DNA of 64,000 bases from contig CM040123.1 in the NCBI GenBank assembly GCA_022559845.1, forward strand, positions 297,836,642-297,900,641, given 5' to 3'. This stretch comes from Amorphophallus konjac. Its lineage: Eukaryota > Streptophyta > Magnoliopsida > Alismatales > Araceae. Positions 48,532 to 59,040 of the stretch are shown piece after piece. A program made the translations under genes and the position numbers. Below the pieces are notes generated by a model. The model was not told where the DNA came from. It saw only the letters and a program-made list of their open reading frames with translations, and searched no databases. Positions within the stretch are counted from its first letter, which is position 1; every line of letters begins with the position of its first letter.

Positions 48532-49036
48532 GTAATTTATTTAATTTTGTTACTGCTTTCTTTGTTATTTCCTAGAGGATACCATGAGTTGCAAAAAAAA
48601 TCCTAGAGGATCATGCAAGCAACATTATATTTCAACGATCATCCTCTAAATGTGCCGACGTATTAAATACGTTTGGATTAGAATAGACCTCAATTTTTTA
48701 AACTATTTCAAGTATTTTATTTCCTTAGTTAAATTTCTTCAAGATAAATGTGCATGGCATCAATATCTTTGAGAAAGATCTTCTTTTAATATGACCTTTG
48801 TGGCCTCATTAGCCTGGTTTCAAGTGAATATCATTGAAAATTTGAAATATTGTTTCTTGGTCAGCTTACAAACCTGAAGAAGCAAAGACGTCCAAATGCT
48901 TGCATTGGAATTTCCTTTTGGAAGATTTTTGCATTGTAAATTGTATAGAAAAACAAACTGAAAATCAATATTTACATCCATAGCTGGTGCATCATTGAAG
49001 TGATTATTTCATGCTTATTTACTTTGAATGTAGTTT
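48532..49036 (+). other. CACTA interior after NF-YB
   Basis: T-rich sequence beginning with a GT donor, best read as captured NF-YB intron sequence and unknown filler. No gene is seen. It ends at the AGTTT duplication of the solo LTR. Confidence 0.5.
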
Positions 49037-52000
49037 TGTCACGTCCCGACGCGGAATATCGGGACGTACAGTCAGAAACAAGCTGGCAAGAGAGAGAATT
49101 AATCTAAATATACACAAGTGTAATGAAAAGGGAATAACTAACTGATCATTAAACAAACCACAACTGATACAATAATCTCAAATCAACTTATTACAATTGG
49201 GATAACAACCACTAAACCTCAAAAACATAACCGAAACTTAAATACTCTCCAAAGCACCACTAAGAGTAAGATAACACTGCTAACACACTAGAACTGATAC
49301 ACTCAAGACATCACTCATGCCCTTCCCCATCGGTAAGCGCGTCACCTGAAAAACTTGGAAAGGGGGGAAACACAACTATGAGTTGACGCTCAGTAGGAAA
49401 TAACAGGCAAGTTTACATGATTAACAAGTTAATTTCATTTTGATATGTCATGCTAAAAAGAAATAAAGACGATAACGATATAAAGAAACAACAGTAATAA
49501 CAAGATCTTACAAGGTCAAGAAATATGTGATATCAAGAATTAACAAGATAACAAGTACAAGAATTTACAACAAGAGATATAACAAGAGACAGTAGTAAAG
49601 AATTGGCCAATCAAACAAGTAATTTAACATCCATTCAAACACGATCAAGTAACAAGTAACAAGAGATTTTTGTCATAGACGCAACAAGCAAGTCAAGTAT
49701 TCGGTGCAATGCCCCACCATGTCATTAACATCCCATGCGCTCAATAATTTTTCGGGCGCTCTCCCCAGGACCAGACCGGGCCCCTATGACGCGATGGCAT
49801 TGATTTTAATGGGTCCAAAGTCCCACCCGTCCAGACATTCAGTCAATTTTTAATGGCCAATATAATCAGAGGAATTACTATCATAAGTTCAGATTTAAAG
49901 GACTAATCTTGTCCTTGGATTCAAGAGTACAAAACACGGTCAAACTCATCTCCAAGAGATGTGCGGTCATAAGAGAGCCGCTCAAGGGTATATACGATTA
50001 ACACATGGCCGTACATACAGGAATTGGACTGAAGCTCAGCCCGCGAGGTCAAGAAAGAACGGCTGACAGTGGGCCGCTCTAAAGTATGAACGGTGCAATC
50101 TGGGTAAAACCAATACTAGCACGCTAACCGACTAACGACTTGTTAAAAGTCGGAAAGTTAAACACGCTGTTCTACTGTAGTACAGCAACTAAACAGTAAG
50201 CTAATGATCATATTAATCCTAATTCCAAGCCAAATTAACAAGGATTAAGTTATACATTAAGTTAAGATGCCAAGAAGAATGATTCAAAGTGATGAGATAG
50301 TGAACAAGATCGCGTATGAACGAATAACAAGCAATTAACATAAATTTAGCTACATAATTAACCACTAATTATGTGGGTTTCTATTTAACCGTTGTAAACA
50401 TTGCAATGAAGATGATAAATGGCATGTTTTTACACTACGTTTGCATGTCGGTACCAAGATAAATTAAATCATAAGGTTTCATGAATAGGTTACTGGTTCT
50501 TCAAGAATATAATTTTCAATTGGTCTAAGTTAAATGGGTCGATCTCCTAATGATCTGGATCGATCCTCGGGTCGAAGAACGACAAAAACTAGGTTACTGG
50601 TGTATGGGTCGACCCCTGGGGTCGACCCCTGTAAAAATGGGGTCTGCCAGTGAGATGGGTCGACCCCTGGGGTCGCCCCTCACAATTCCTGCAGAATGGA
50701 TCGACCCCAGGGGTCGACCCCCTACAATTTTGCCGTATGGGTCGACCCCATGGGTCGACCCTTTGCTGGGTGCTGGATGGGTCGACCCCTGGGGTCGACC
50801 CCCACAAAATCCAGCAGCATGGGTCGACCCTCGCGCTGGGCCGAATGGGTCGACCCCTGCAAGCCCAGAACCGGCCGGGGCTTCCGGAAAACACATGAAC
50901 TCACCCATTTTGGGTCTAAATGGGTTGGGATCCTAACCACATGGTCTAGGGTTCTTAATATACATACTAGGGTCATAATACAACAGATTTAAAATACGAA
51001 TTTTAACAAAAATCAATTAAAACACAACTTATTCTATGATGAACACAAGAAACCCTAGTTCTTGACATGCCTCTACTAAATCGTAGATTTCTCTCACTAT
51101 ATGCAATGGAATTTGGGGCTTCTTATATCAAAAGAAAGCTAACTTAATGCTGAATTCAACCATATATGATATGGTTCATGTGGATCAGGATTAATACTTC
51201 GAAATCAGAAATCAACTCGGATGAACACATCAAAAACTAGGTCTAAACATGCTGTTACTACGAGCAAAAATTCTTTAAACATGCTTCATGAATTTTAGGG
51301 CTTTCTACTCCTAATGAAATCTAAAAAGATGCTGATTACATCATATAAGTTAATTAGAGTTTGGCCTATTAAACCTACCTGAATCGAAGGTTGAAATAAG
51401 ATGCTAGAAATGAAGAACGAACTTGCTAACCCTTCACAAAAGCCTCGATATCTCTCTAGATACCTGATACAAATTGGGGCTTTCACTCCCACTGGATAGA
51501 TCTCATCGAGAGGAATAAAATGATGTATTCATGATCGAATTCTGGTTGAGAATTCCTACCTCAATTGAAGAAAGAAGGAAGGAAGAAGGTAGACGACGGC
51601 CTGCCGACACACCTTCAGTAATCGCCGGATATCTCCCCAGATCTGACTCTTCTGCCGACACCACGGCCACCAAAAGAAACTAGACTCGAAGAGCTTTCTA
51701 TCTATAGCTCACACATCTTCTGGAGAGTTCTGAGCTGGGAGAATTCGACGGGGCAAGTGACGTGTTAGAAACGGCGCCGAAAAGTTTAACTCAATCAAAC
51801 TCGGCCTGCTGCGCCTTCTAGGGTTAGGGTTTCGAGAAATAGGTAGAGGGCTTTTGATCCTCAGATCAAGACCGTTCATTTGCCTCGGTTTGAGCTAATT
51901 TGGTCGAGTATTAAGCCTCAATTTCGTGTTTTAATCCTAGGTTAGGTAAGGGTCAAAAAGTGTGCACTTAAGGGCTTAAACCCTAATTAGATCTAACCAC

Positions 52001-52233
52001 GGATTTTTAATGGGTTGGTCCAAGAAGACAAAATTGCTATCTACATCGACCTTAACCTGTTTACTATTTTTATGGATTTTTATAAGGTAGTCGAATTTTC
52101 ACTTATTCTATTTCTAACGAATTAAATATTAATAAATCTAAAATTCAATTATTAATTCAATAAAAATTCAATTCTTAATTAATAAAAGCTTAATAAATAT
52201 ATTGGGCTCAATTAAATAATTCGGGGTCTTACA
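49037..52233 (-). mobile_element. Family X solo LTR inside CACTA
   Basis: The 3197-bp unit reads TGTAAGACCCC...CGTCGGGACGTGACA on the minus strand, flanked by the perfect duplication AGTTT (49032-49036 and 52234-52238). The terminal CGTCGGGACGTGACA equals the end of the X LTR at 11082. It carries the densest GTCGAC cluster of the window (50535-50860). It has no internal region. The overlapping frames at 50550-50992 on both strands (Gly-Arg-Pro/Gly-Ser-Thr repeats) are by-products of the cluster. Confidence 0.92.
50535..50860. repeat. GTCGAC cluster in X solo LTR
   Basis: About 12 units of GGGTCGACCCC, often paired 14-15 bp apart and recurring about every 40 bp. The paired unit matches that in the copia LTR at 29205-29300. 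Confidence 0.92.
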
Positions 52234-52238
52234 AGTTT

Positions 52239-52764
52239 AGATGCTGAGAGTTGTTGAATGTTCACCTAGGCTTGTTGAGGAACTGTTGAGGGGGGAGATA
52301 AAAATGACACGTTATCACTACAAAGGTTTGGGTCTATTAAAATGATCAAATTTTGTTCAACTACTTGAGGGGCCAAGATACCCATGAAATGTTTATCTGA
52401 AGCATTTCTTTCTGTGATGTTTATCAAGTTATCACTTATGTAAACAATGAATTTGGTCTTTATGGAATATATTATCTGATTGTAAATGACCAGCTTCTGC
52501 TTAATGATGGAATTATCCTATATCCTTTCTTCAATAATATTGAAGTAGGTTATCTGATACATGGACAATGGATTGAAAGACCATTAATTCATATTATTCC
52601 AGACTTTGAGATCTCATAGGATGATGCCTTTTTTACTAGGATTTTGGTGCATTATTTCTGCATCTGTTGCTACTGCAGTATATTATTGTTGTTTAGAGTT
52701 CTGTTTAGGTATGCTTGTCGTTGATAGCGTTTTGCTTGGCCTGATGTCTCTTATTTTTCTATAG
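52239..52764 (+). other. CACTA interior before the translocase fragment
   Basis: A/T-rich sequence without protein-like frames. It ends with a polypyrimidine run and AG acceptor directly before the translocase exon, so at least its right part is captured intron. Confidence 0.5.
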
Positions 52765-53597
52765 GTCACAACCGTTGATGAAGCAAAACAATTCTATCCG
52801 CTTTTTGGCCTTGGAGCATTGTTGTGATTCTCGGTCTTACAAATTGTGCAATTTACTGGGGAGTGAACAACTTAGTATTGAATGATCCCTCTCTTCCAAA
52901 ATCAGATCGTAAAAAGAAGAAGGTAAGCTTGTCAAAGTCAATTATGAGTTTCTTTTTTCTGGTGCTAACTTGATATCTGCTTGCAGAAGAAACCCAAGCT
53001 TGGAATGAAAGAGAGCACGAAATTTTTGGTCTCGTCAAGATATGTGAGGGATCTTGCCACTTTGGTTGTTGCATATGGTATTAGCATCAATCTCGTTGAG
53101 GTCACATGGAAATCAAAACTCAAGCCTCAGGTATACCACACTCACTAAGTCATTCATTGTTTACTTTCTGGCAGATAGTACAACCTGTAACTCTGCTTCT
53201 CTCTGTCAATTGTCAGTTTCCCAGCCCAAATGAGTACTCATCTTTCATGGGTGACTTCTCAACTGCTACTGGTACTGCAACATTCACAATGATGTTACTG
53301 AGCAGAGTGATACTCAGCAGATATGGATGGGGTGTTGCAGCAATGATTACCCCTACAGTGTTGCTCCTGACAGGAGTTGGGTTTTTCTCACTGATTTTGT
53401 TTGGTGAACCATTGACACCCGTGCTTGGTAAATTTGGTATGACTCCATTGCTTGCAGCCGTTTATGTCGGTGCCTTGCAGAACATTTTCAGCAAAAGTGC
53501 GAAGTATAACTTATTTGACCCTTGCAAAGAAATGGCTTATATTCCATTAGATGAAGAGACAATAGATCCGAAGTATCTTGGAGGGATTTATGTGTAA
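52765..53597 (+). pseudogene. Plastid ATP/ADP translocase (NTT/AATP) fragment captured by CACTA
   Basis: The parent protein exchanges ATP for ADP across the inner plastid envelope. Exon A (52765-52922) starts VTTVDEAKQFYPLFGLGA. It then loses a segment and the frame, and continues one frame over as IVVILGLTNCAIYWGVNNLV...KSDRKKKK. Exon B is 52987-53130 (STKFLVSSRYVRDLATLVVAYGISINLVEVTWKSKL). Exon C, from 53217, reads FPSPNEYSSFMGDFSTATG, ITPTVLLLTGVGFFSLILFG, LLAAVYVGALQNIFSKSAKY and FDPCKEMAYIPLDEE. Homology ends near 53565 and a different tail leads to a stop at 53595. GT-AG borders are kept. The N-terminal half and the C-terminal end of the roughly 600-residue protein are absent. Confidence 0.93.
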
Positions 53598-53900
53598 TAT
53601 TTATGTTTACTGTTTGGATGAGACAATAGATCCGAAGTACCCAAAAGCTTTTTGGTTCAGTGTAATATTTGTGTTGATTATGTGGATCCGAAACTGATCC
53701 ATTGGATCCGAAAATTCGGATCCTCTAACTCATTACTTAATAAAGGTGTATATAATAATATTTCGTGTTAGATCCGAATCCGAAATTTTAAGTTCGGTTT
53801 CGGATCAGATCCGGATTTGAAACTATTTGTAATTTCGGATTCGGGTCATAATCGGATATATTTTTATCGGATCCGGATTCGGATCACATTTGATACATGG
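53598..53900. repeat. GGATCCGAA word cluster
   Basis: About 15 copies of GGATCCGAA, GATCCGAA or the reverse TTCGGATC lie in 300 bp, in both orientations. A short piece (GAGACAATAGATCCGAAGTA, 53557 and 53619) is directly repeated and joins the translocase end to the cluster. Confidence 0.75.
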
Positions 53901-54459
53901 ATCACATTTGCTTCCATCTTTTGTCATCATCGACGCCATCTTTTTTATGATATATATGTAATATATTGCTCCACTTTTATTATTACAAGAGTTAACTATA
54001 TTTGTTAATGCAGATTTGAGGCTGTGTAGTGAATTTGTTCGTTCTGTTGATTTTGTCAATTGTTTACGTTGAAATGGGCCAATGGAATCAGGCAAAATTG
54101 AAAGGACAAAAATTCCTAATAACAGTTATCCTGTTTTTAATCTTGTTGTTCAGAAACAACTCCTTAAAATCTTAGTTGTTGAAAGACCTCTCGTACCATG
54201 TATTTATGTAAAATTTGGTAGGATAGAATCTGTTGCAAATACCTCCTTTTAAATAGTTCAGTTGCTTATAGTAGATCCAAAAGACAAGGGTTATCAGAAA
54301 TGTTAACGAAGGTTTATGAGCTTTTGACAAGTGACAAATAAGATCTGTAGCAGGTATTTTGAAAATTGGCTAAGTTTTCACAGGGATAAAAAAGCTACTC
54401 CTTTTTATTTGTTTTTTTGTTTTACCTCTCCGGAATATTCATCTCTTGTTTCTTTGCAG
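53901..54459 (+). other. CACTA interior between translocase and MOSC fragments
   Basis: No gene is seen. The right end (polypyrimidine, TTTGCAG) is the acceptor of the first MOSC exon. Confidence 0.5.
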
Positions 54460-55509
54460 TGATTAGAGCCCCAGGAATGGACATATTAAAGATCCCATTA
54501 AACAAAACATGTGGAATAACGGATGGTGTTTCTGTATGGGAGTGGTCTGGTTCTGCCTTGGATGAAGGAGCTGAAGCATCTGAATGGTTTTCGAACTACC
54601 TTGGGAAACCAAGCCATCTAGTCCGCTTTAATGCTGGTCAGTGTGTTGTGTGAATTTAGTCACTTTTCTCTTGAGCTATATCATTCAACATGTTTTCTGT
54701 TGACATAAACAGTAGCCATATAGAGTTCTTGAGAATATCATTTTGCATTAATTTTAAATCTGTTTTTCTTTATGTTCTAACTTGTTGTACAATTTTTTCA
54801 ACACTGTTTATGTTATAAATAGATGTTACAGCATCGGAAACCCGGGTTGTGGATCCTAATTATGCTCAGGGTTACAAAATAATGTTTTCTGATGAGTTTC
54901 CATTTTTAATGATATCCCAGGTTGGTCATTGAATGTTATTTCGTTGATGAACTACATTATTCCCAAATCACGCTACAACGTCGATTAATTTGCATGATTT
55001 TTGTCGTCCTCCTTGTTGTCAGGGTTCATTAGATGCACTAAACGAGCTCCTCAAAGATCCTTTGCCAATCAGCCGTTTCCGGCCAAAGTGAGTACTCTGA
55101 ATCGTCATTACTTGATAAAGCTTTTAAAATTGATTTTGAAAGTCCAATATTCAAATATTCACCTTTTCTGCATTATTTCCATTTTATGATCATTTTCCAA
55201 TTCCACTTCCTGTCTGTTCTGTTGTTAGAACTTACAAGAGGACACATGCATTTTAGAAATAATTACCTTTCATGTGTGTTTTTTTGGGAAACTAATATGA
55301 TTGTTATTTCATGATCAGCTCTGCACTTTCTCTATTTTCAGCAAAAGAAGCATCAGTTTCACTATTTGTAAAATAAATTTATCGCTCAAGTTTCAGTGTG
55401 GTACAGAAACTTAATGATCCAAGCTGACAGTATTGAAAATAAACAAGCTGACGTTTCATATTTCAGTATTCTCGTTGATGGATGTGAGCCTGTCTCGGAG
55501 GACCTCTAG
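54460..55509 (+). pseudogene. MOSC-domain (mARC/MoCo sulfurase-like) protein fragment captured by CACTA
   Basis: The parent family binds molybdenum cofactor and, in mARC proteins, reduces N-hydroxylated compounds at mitochondria. Four exons with GT-AG borders are seen: 54460-54636 (VIRAPGMDILKIPL, GVSVWEWSGSALDEGAEASEWFSNYLGKP), 54823-54920 (SETRVVDPNYAQGYKIMFSDEFPFLMISQ), 55023-55087 (GSLDALNELLKDPLPISRFRPK) and 55467-55509 (ILVDGCEPVSEDL, then a stop where the family has Trp). This covers the MOSC_N domain end and the beginning of the MOSC domain; both ends of the protein are absent. The cysteine that can hold the cofactor is not in the captured part. Confidence 0.87.
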
Positions 55510-57050
55510 ACGGTATTGAAGATAAACTATTAATCTTGGTGAATGATAAATATGTAATTCAAAGTGTATCACTTTTGCTTCACTCTTTGCTTCTTGCTTT
55601 CCTTCTATCTTGGTAACTATGCTTTGTTGTTACTATGTTTTGCTGTTATTAATTTTTCTGGTCTTGATTTGAATACATGTTGCTTTATTCTCTATTTTAT
55701 TGGTTGGCCACTTTAGGAGAACTTGCTTCCATCACTTTACTGCACTGCTGCACAACAAAGTTTGAATTTCCCGTTCATTCGTGCTTACCATTTCAATACT
55801 TGAATTGTGTTGTATATTTGTGCAGATGGAGACAATGTCCTACTAAGGATTTCCACTGAATATGGGGGCACCGAAATATGTTGACCATGTATCTAAAGTA
55901 GTTTTGGTCATTGTATCTACATGATCACGGTTGGCTCACGGACTTGTCGCTTATAACATGTCATATATTGGAACCGTGGGCATGTAGATAAGTTGGCTAA
56001 AAGTCAGGTATTTGCGTAGACATTACTACAATGGAAAATATTGCATGTATCTATGATCAACCATTCATTGGACCACCTATTGTTATATCCATCCATCCAT
56101 ACTTTAATAAATGTAATATTTCAATTCCTATTTAGTTGCCATATATATAATATCCATCCATCTATAACCCCAACGAGTTTTGCATAGAATTTATCCCTCA
56201 CATTTTTTCTTCCATCTTACCCACAATTTCTCCAAATACAGGTTATAGTTGATAAGAAAAGGTCAAAACTAGAGTTTCAACATCTTCATGAGACAACATT
56301 ACTTGAAGTGAGAATCTTTCTTATTTTCTCTTAGCCATTTTGATTGAATTATCAGTTATTCTCTCTCTCTTACCCACAATTCCCTGTTTGTAAATGATAG
56401 GTAGTTTCATAATAGAGTGCGGTTGATATTATAGCAACACAGATCAGATGCATGTTTTTTTTTGTTTAAAGCTCCCCTCGAGCATCTGCATATCAAGCAA
56501 TATGTAAAGAAGCCTTGGCATTCCAATATTGGCAAAATGTGAGTGTATGGCTTTTTATTTTTTTTCTTTTGGGTTTTACAAGGGGAAAGCACAAAAACTC
56601 CACTTCAACCGTTGCCATTAACTTCAAGAAGGAAATTTGTATCAGGTGGAGTGGAGGTAAAGGATGCCTTATGTCTTAGGGGCAAGGTGATGTAGATGTT
56701 CATTCTTCAATATTTTTTCTACCTTTTTAATTTATGCAGGATGTTAATCATTTATAATTGACCTTGACTTATGTATAATTGATGGGAACAATTACATTTT
56801 GTTAGATTTTTTTTATAGTGGTTCAAGAATCAATATCTGTGAGTAAATTAATGTATGTTCTTCATGGATGAATATGTGAGTATATGAATGTATGTTTTGG
56901 ATGGACGAATACATGCGAATATATGAATGTCTATTTTGTGTGGATGAACATGGATGTGAATGAGACAAATAATGAATGTGAACATGAATGGATGTATTAT
57001 TCTAGGTGATGAGAGCACAAATATTAATAAAATTTTTTTAAAAAAAGAAA
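55510..57050. other. CACTA right interior without genes
   Basis: A/T-rich filler. The frame at 55677-55859 is not protein-like. A short imperfect repeat of ATGAATGTATGT/GGATGAA words lies at 56850-57000. Confidence 0.6.
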
Positions 57051-57478
57051 ACATATTCCTATATTGTTTATTAACTGACGTTAAATCATTTTCCTACGTT
57101 TTTTCATAAGTGATGCTAATAATTATTCAAACGCTTCTTCTACTACGTGGCTAAAGGTAATACATACATTTTTATAAAGGTAGGTATAGCCGCTTATATG
57201 CGTGTGTATACATGTTTTTAACCTACATTTTTGTTGGACTATTCCTACGCTTCAAAAGCATAGATATATGTTGGTATCTACCTACGTCTTTTGTTAGACT
57301 ATTCCTACGCTTTACAAGCGTAGGAATAGGTTCAGCTATGGTTACGTTTCATAGAAACGTAGGTATAACTTATAGTCACTCGAGCAAGCGTCACACTTTG
57401 CAAGTGTGGCAAGCAAACGTGGCTAAAGGCTTTACCTATATTTTTTGGACCTATAACTACGTTTTTTAAAGGTAGGTA
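57051..57478 (-). repeat. CACTA right subterminal repeats
   Basis: Words CCTACG, CGTAGGTAT and CTACGTTTTT recur in both orientations, mirroring 46643-46925. Confidence 0.78.
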
Positions 57479-57499
57479 TAGGCCAATTTTCTTGTAGTG
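57479..57499 (-). repeat. CACTA right terminal inverted repeat
   Basis: Inverted exact copy of 46622-46642, followed by the TTT duplication. Confidence 0.95.
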
Positions 57500-57504
57500 T
57501 TTAC

Positions 57505-57725
57505 AGGTGAACAGGTCGACCTGGGCAAAAGGTCGATCGACTTGAACTACCCAGGAGCTAAAAAAAGGATGCAGGGCATGGGCCGATTGATCGACATAAG
57601 GGGTCCAGTCGACCGAATTTTCGAGAACCCACAAACTGAAAAATTTATAGGGTACGGTCAACCGATGCATGAAGACCAATCGACCGACGGGGCGGTCGAC
57701 CGAACCATCAAGTCCGGTCGATTGA
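57505..57725. repeat. GTCGAC cluster in S2 LTR
   Basis: About eight GGTCGACC, GGTCGATCGA and GTCGACCGA units, the same type as in S1 and in the fragment at 44085-44215. Confidence 0.85.
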
Positions 57726-58326
57726 TGCAGACAAAGCTTCGTGCGTGTGAGTGTGAATCCGACGTGACTCGCACGTGGGCCCTCATCTAAGTCAAGTAAA
57801 ATGTCCAAAATTCCCTCAATTCATTACCTAACATGTGAGAAGGTTTACGAAAGGTTCTAGAAGAGGTACGAAGGTCATTTGGCCCCTTTTTCTCCCATTA
57901 AACCTCTTATTACGAATTTGGGAGATTTTATCCACACAAGAGGCAGAAAAGGCTTGGAGAGGAAGACGAAGAAGAAAAGGAAGAGACGAGCTCATCCCCT
58001 TGCTGTTGGAAGGAGATTAGCTTCAGTTTGAAGCGATTTTCTTCATCTAGATCATGATCGAGATGGATCGTGCTATGTGGATCGTAATTCTGCCATCGTT
58101 AGAGTAATTTTCATCATGGGAGGAGCCATCTAAAGGGGGAAACTATTCGTGCAGAAATTTTTTCCATCTTAATTGAATTTTCTATGTCATTAGTTTTATA
58201 TTTGATAGAATTTGTGTGTGGAACTTGGATACATTTGATGTGTGTGTGGTCAGACTGTGTTTAGTCCAGATCTATGTGTGGTTGTATTGCGATCCGCAGC
58301 GTGTGTGTGTGTTGGCTGCAAATTGT

Positions 58327-58329
<3 letters not shown>

Positions 58330-58404
<75 letters not shown>
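58330..58404. repeat. (TG)n microsatellite
   Basis: An almost uninterrupted run of about 36 TG units in the S2 LTR. S1 has only short TG runs at the matching place (16690-16720). Confidence 0.97.
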
Positions 58405-58407
<3 letters not shown>

Positions 58408-58702
58408 TTTACATTCTAGTAGATTTAGAATCCTCACTCTGTGAGGGGTGGACGTAGGGAGTCCGGTTGTGGTCCCGAACCACTCAAAAATTCTGCACCT
58501 CTTGTGGTTTGCCTTATGTGGTGTGAATTGTGTTTATTCGATCTTCATGTGGCAAACTCGAGTGCAATGCGGTGATATTTGAGTGAATTGTTAAAATCTT
58601 ACATAGATCTCAACTAGTTGATTCAATAGATTTTTAATTACGAAAAAATTCATTGCAATCAATTTAACCTCCCTTCTTGATCGTCGTTTGCTTGGGACAA
58701 TA

Positions 58703-59040
58703 GGGCCCTTCGAAGAGGTTACAGGATGGCCATACAAGGATTGGGCGGGATAAGGAGGAGAAAGAGTAGATTGGACATTTAGGCTGGTGGCTAAAGCGTC
58801 CGATAAGGAAGAAAGATTGGCGGGTAGGGAAGGCTCCCCAAGAGTAGCATGATTAGAAGAGGGATTATGAACTTGGCTAATATCCATGGGATGGACATAA
58901 CCATAGGGAGCTAATGCACGAGAAGGACCCTCATAAGAGTGGTGATGAAAGTCATAAAGTCGAGGATTATATGAAAAATCATATCGATCATCCTCATAAT
59001 CATTAAAAACATGATTAGACACTCCATTAAAATGTGACAT
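58703..59040 (-). pseudogene. Tat2 gag N-terminus
   Basis: On the minus strand the frame starts at the ATG at 59040 (MSHFNGVSNHVFNDYEDD) and runs in open frame to SSKG at the S2 insertion. It continues at 46265. Ser/Pro/Tyr-rich, as gag N-termini of Tat elements often are. The Y' LTR at 59041 is inserted directly in front of the start codon, so the leader is not visible. Confidence 0.7.

Larger units (their letters stand above)
46622..57499 (+). mobile_element. CACTA DNA transposon carrying four host gene fragments
   Basis: The ends are perfect 21-bp inverted repeats starting CACTACAAGAAAATTGGCC, the plant CACTA terminus. They are flanked by the 3-bp duplication TTT (46619-46621 and 57500-57502), as this superfamily makes. 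Subterminal regions hold repeated CCTACG/CGTAGG words. No transposase domain is visible, so it is non-autonomous. Between the ends lie, all on the + strand, parts of RPL4, NF-YB, a plastid ATP/ADP translocase and a MOSC protein, with splice sites. An X-family solo LTR is inserted in it. Confidence 0.93.
46271..58702 (+). mobile_element. S2 solo LTR, split by CACTA transposon
   Basis: SIRE-like LTR pieces at 46271-46621 and 57503-58702 join to a unit of about 1.55 kb. It starts TGTTGTGTCCCC and is flanked by the perfect duplication GGGCC (46266-46270 and 58703-58707). The last two bases read TA instead of CA. Joining the flanks restores a continuous Tat2 gag frame. It holds a GTCGAC cluster (57505-57725), a (TG)n run and the GGGGTGGACGTAGGGAG segment shared with S1. 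No internal region is present. Confidence 0.88.

Noticed and set aside
50550..50992. Overlapping open frames on both strands encoding Gly-Arg-Pro/Gly-Ser-Thr-Pro repeats
   Set aside because: The GTCGAC repeat has no stop in several frames, so open frames arise on both strands. The region is an LTR interior and the repeat explains the pattern.
55677..55859. 60-codon frame in the CACTA right interior as a fifth captured gene
   Set aside because: Composition is that of T-rich intron, with no recognisable domain and no matching splice structure.
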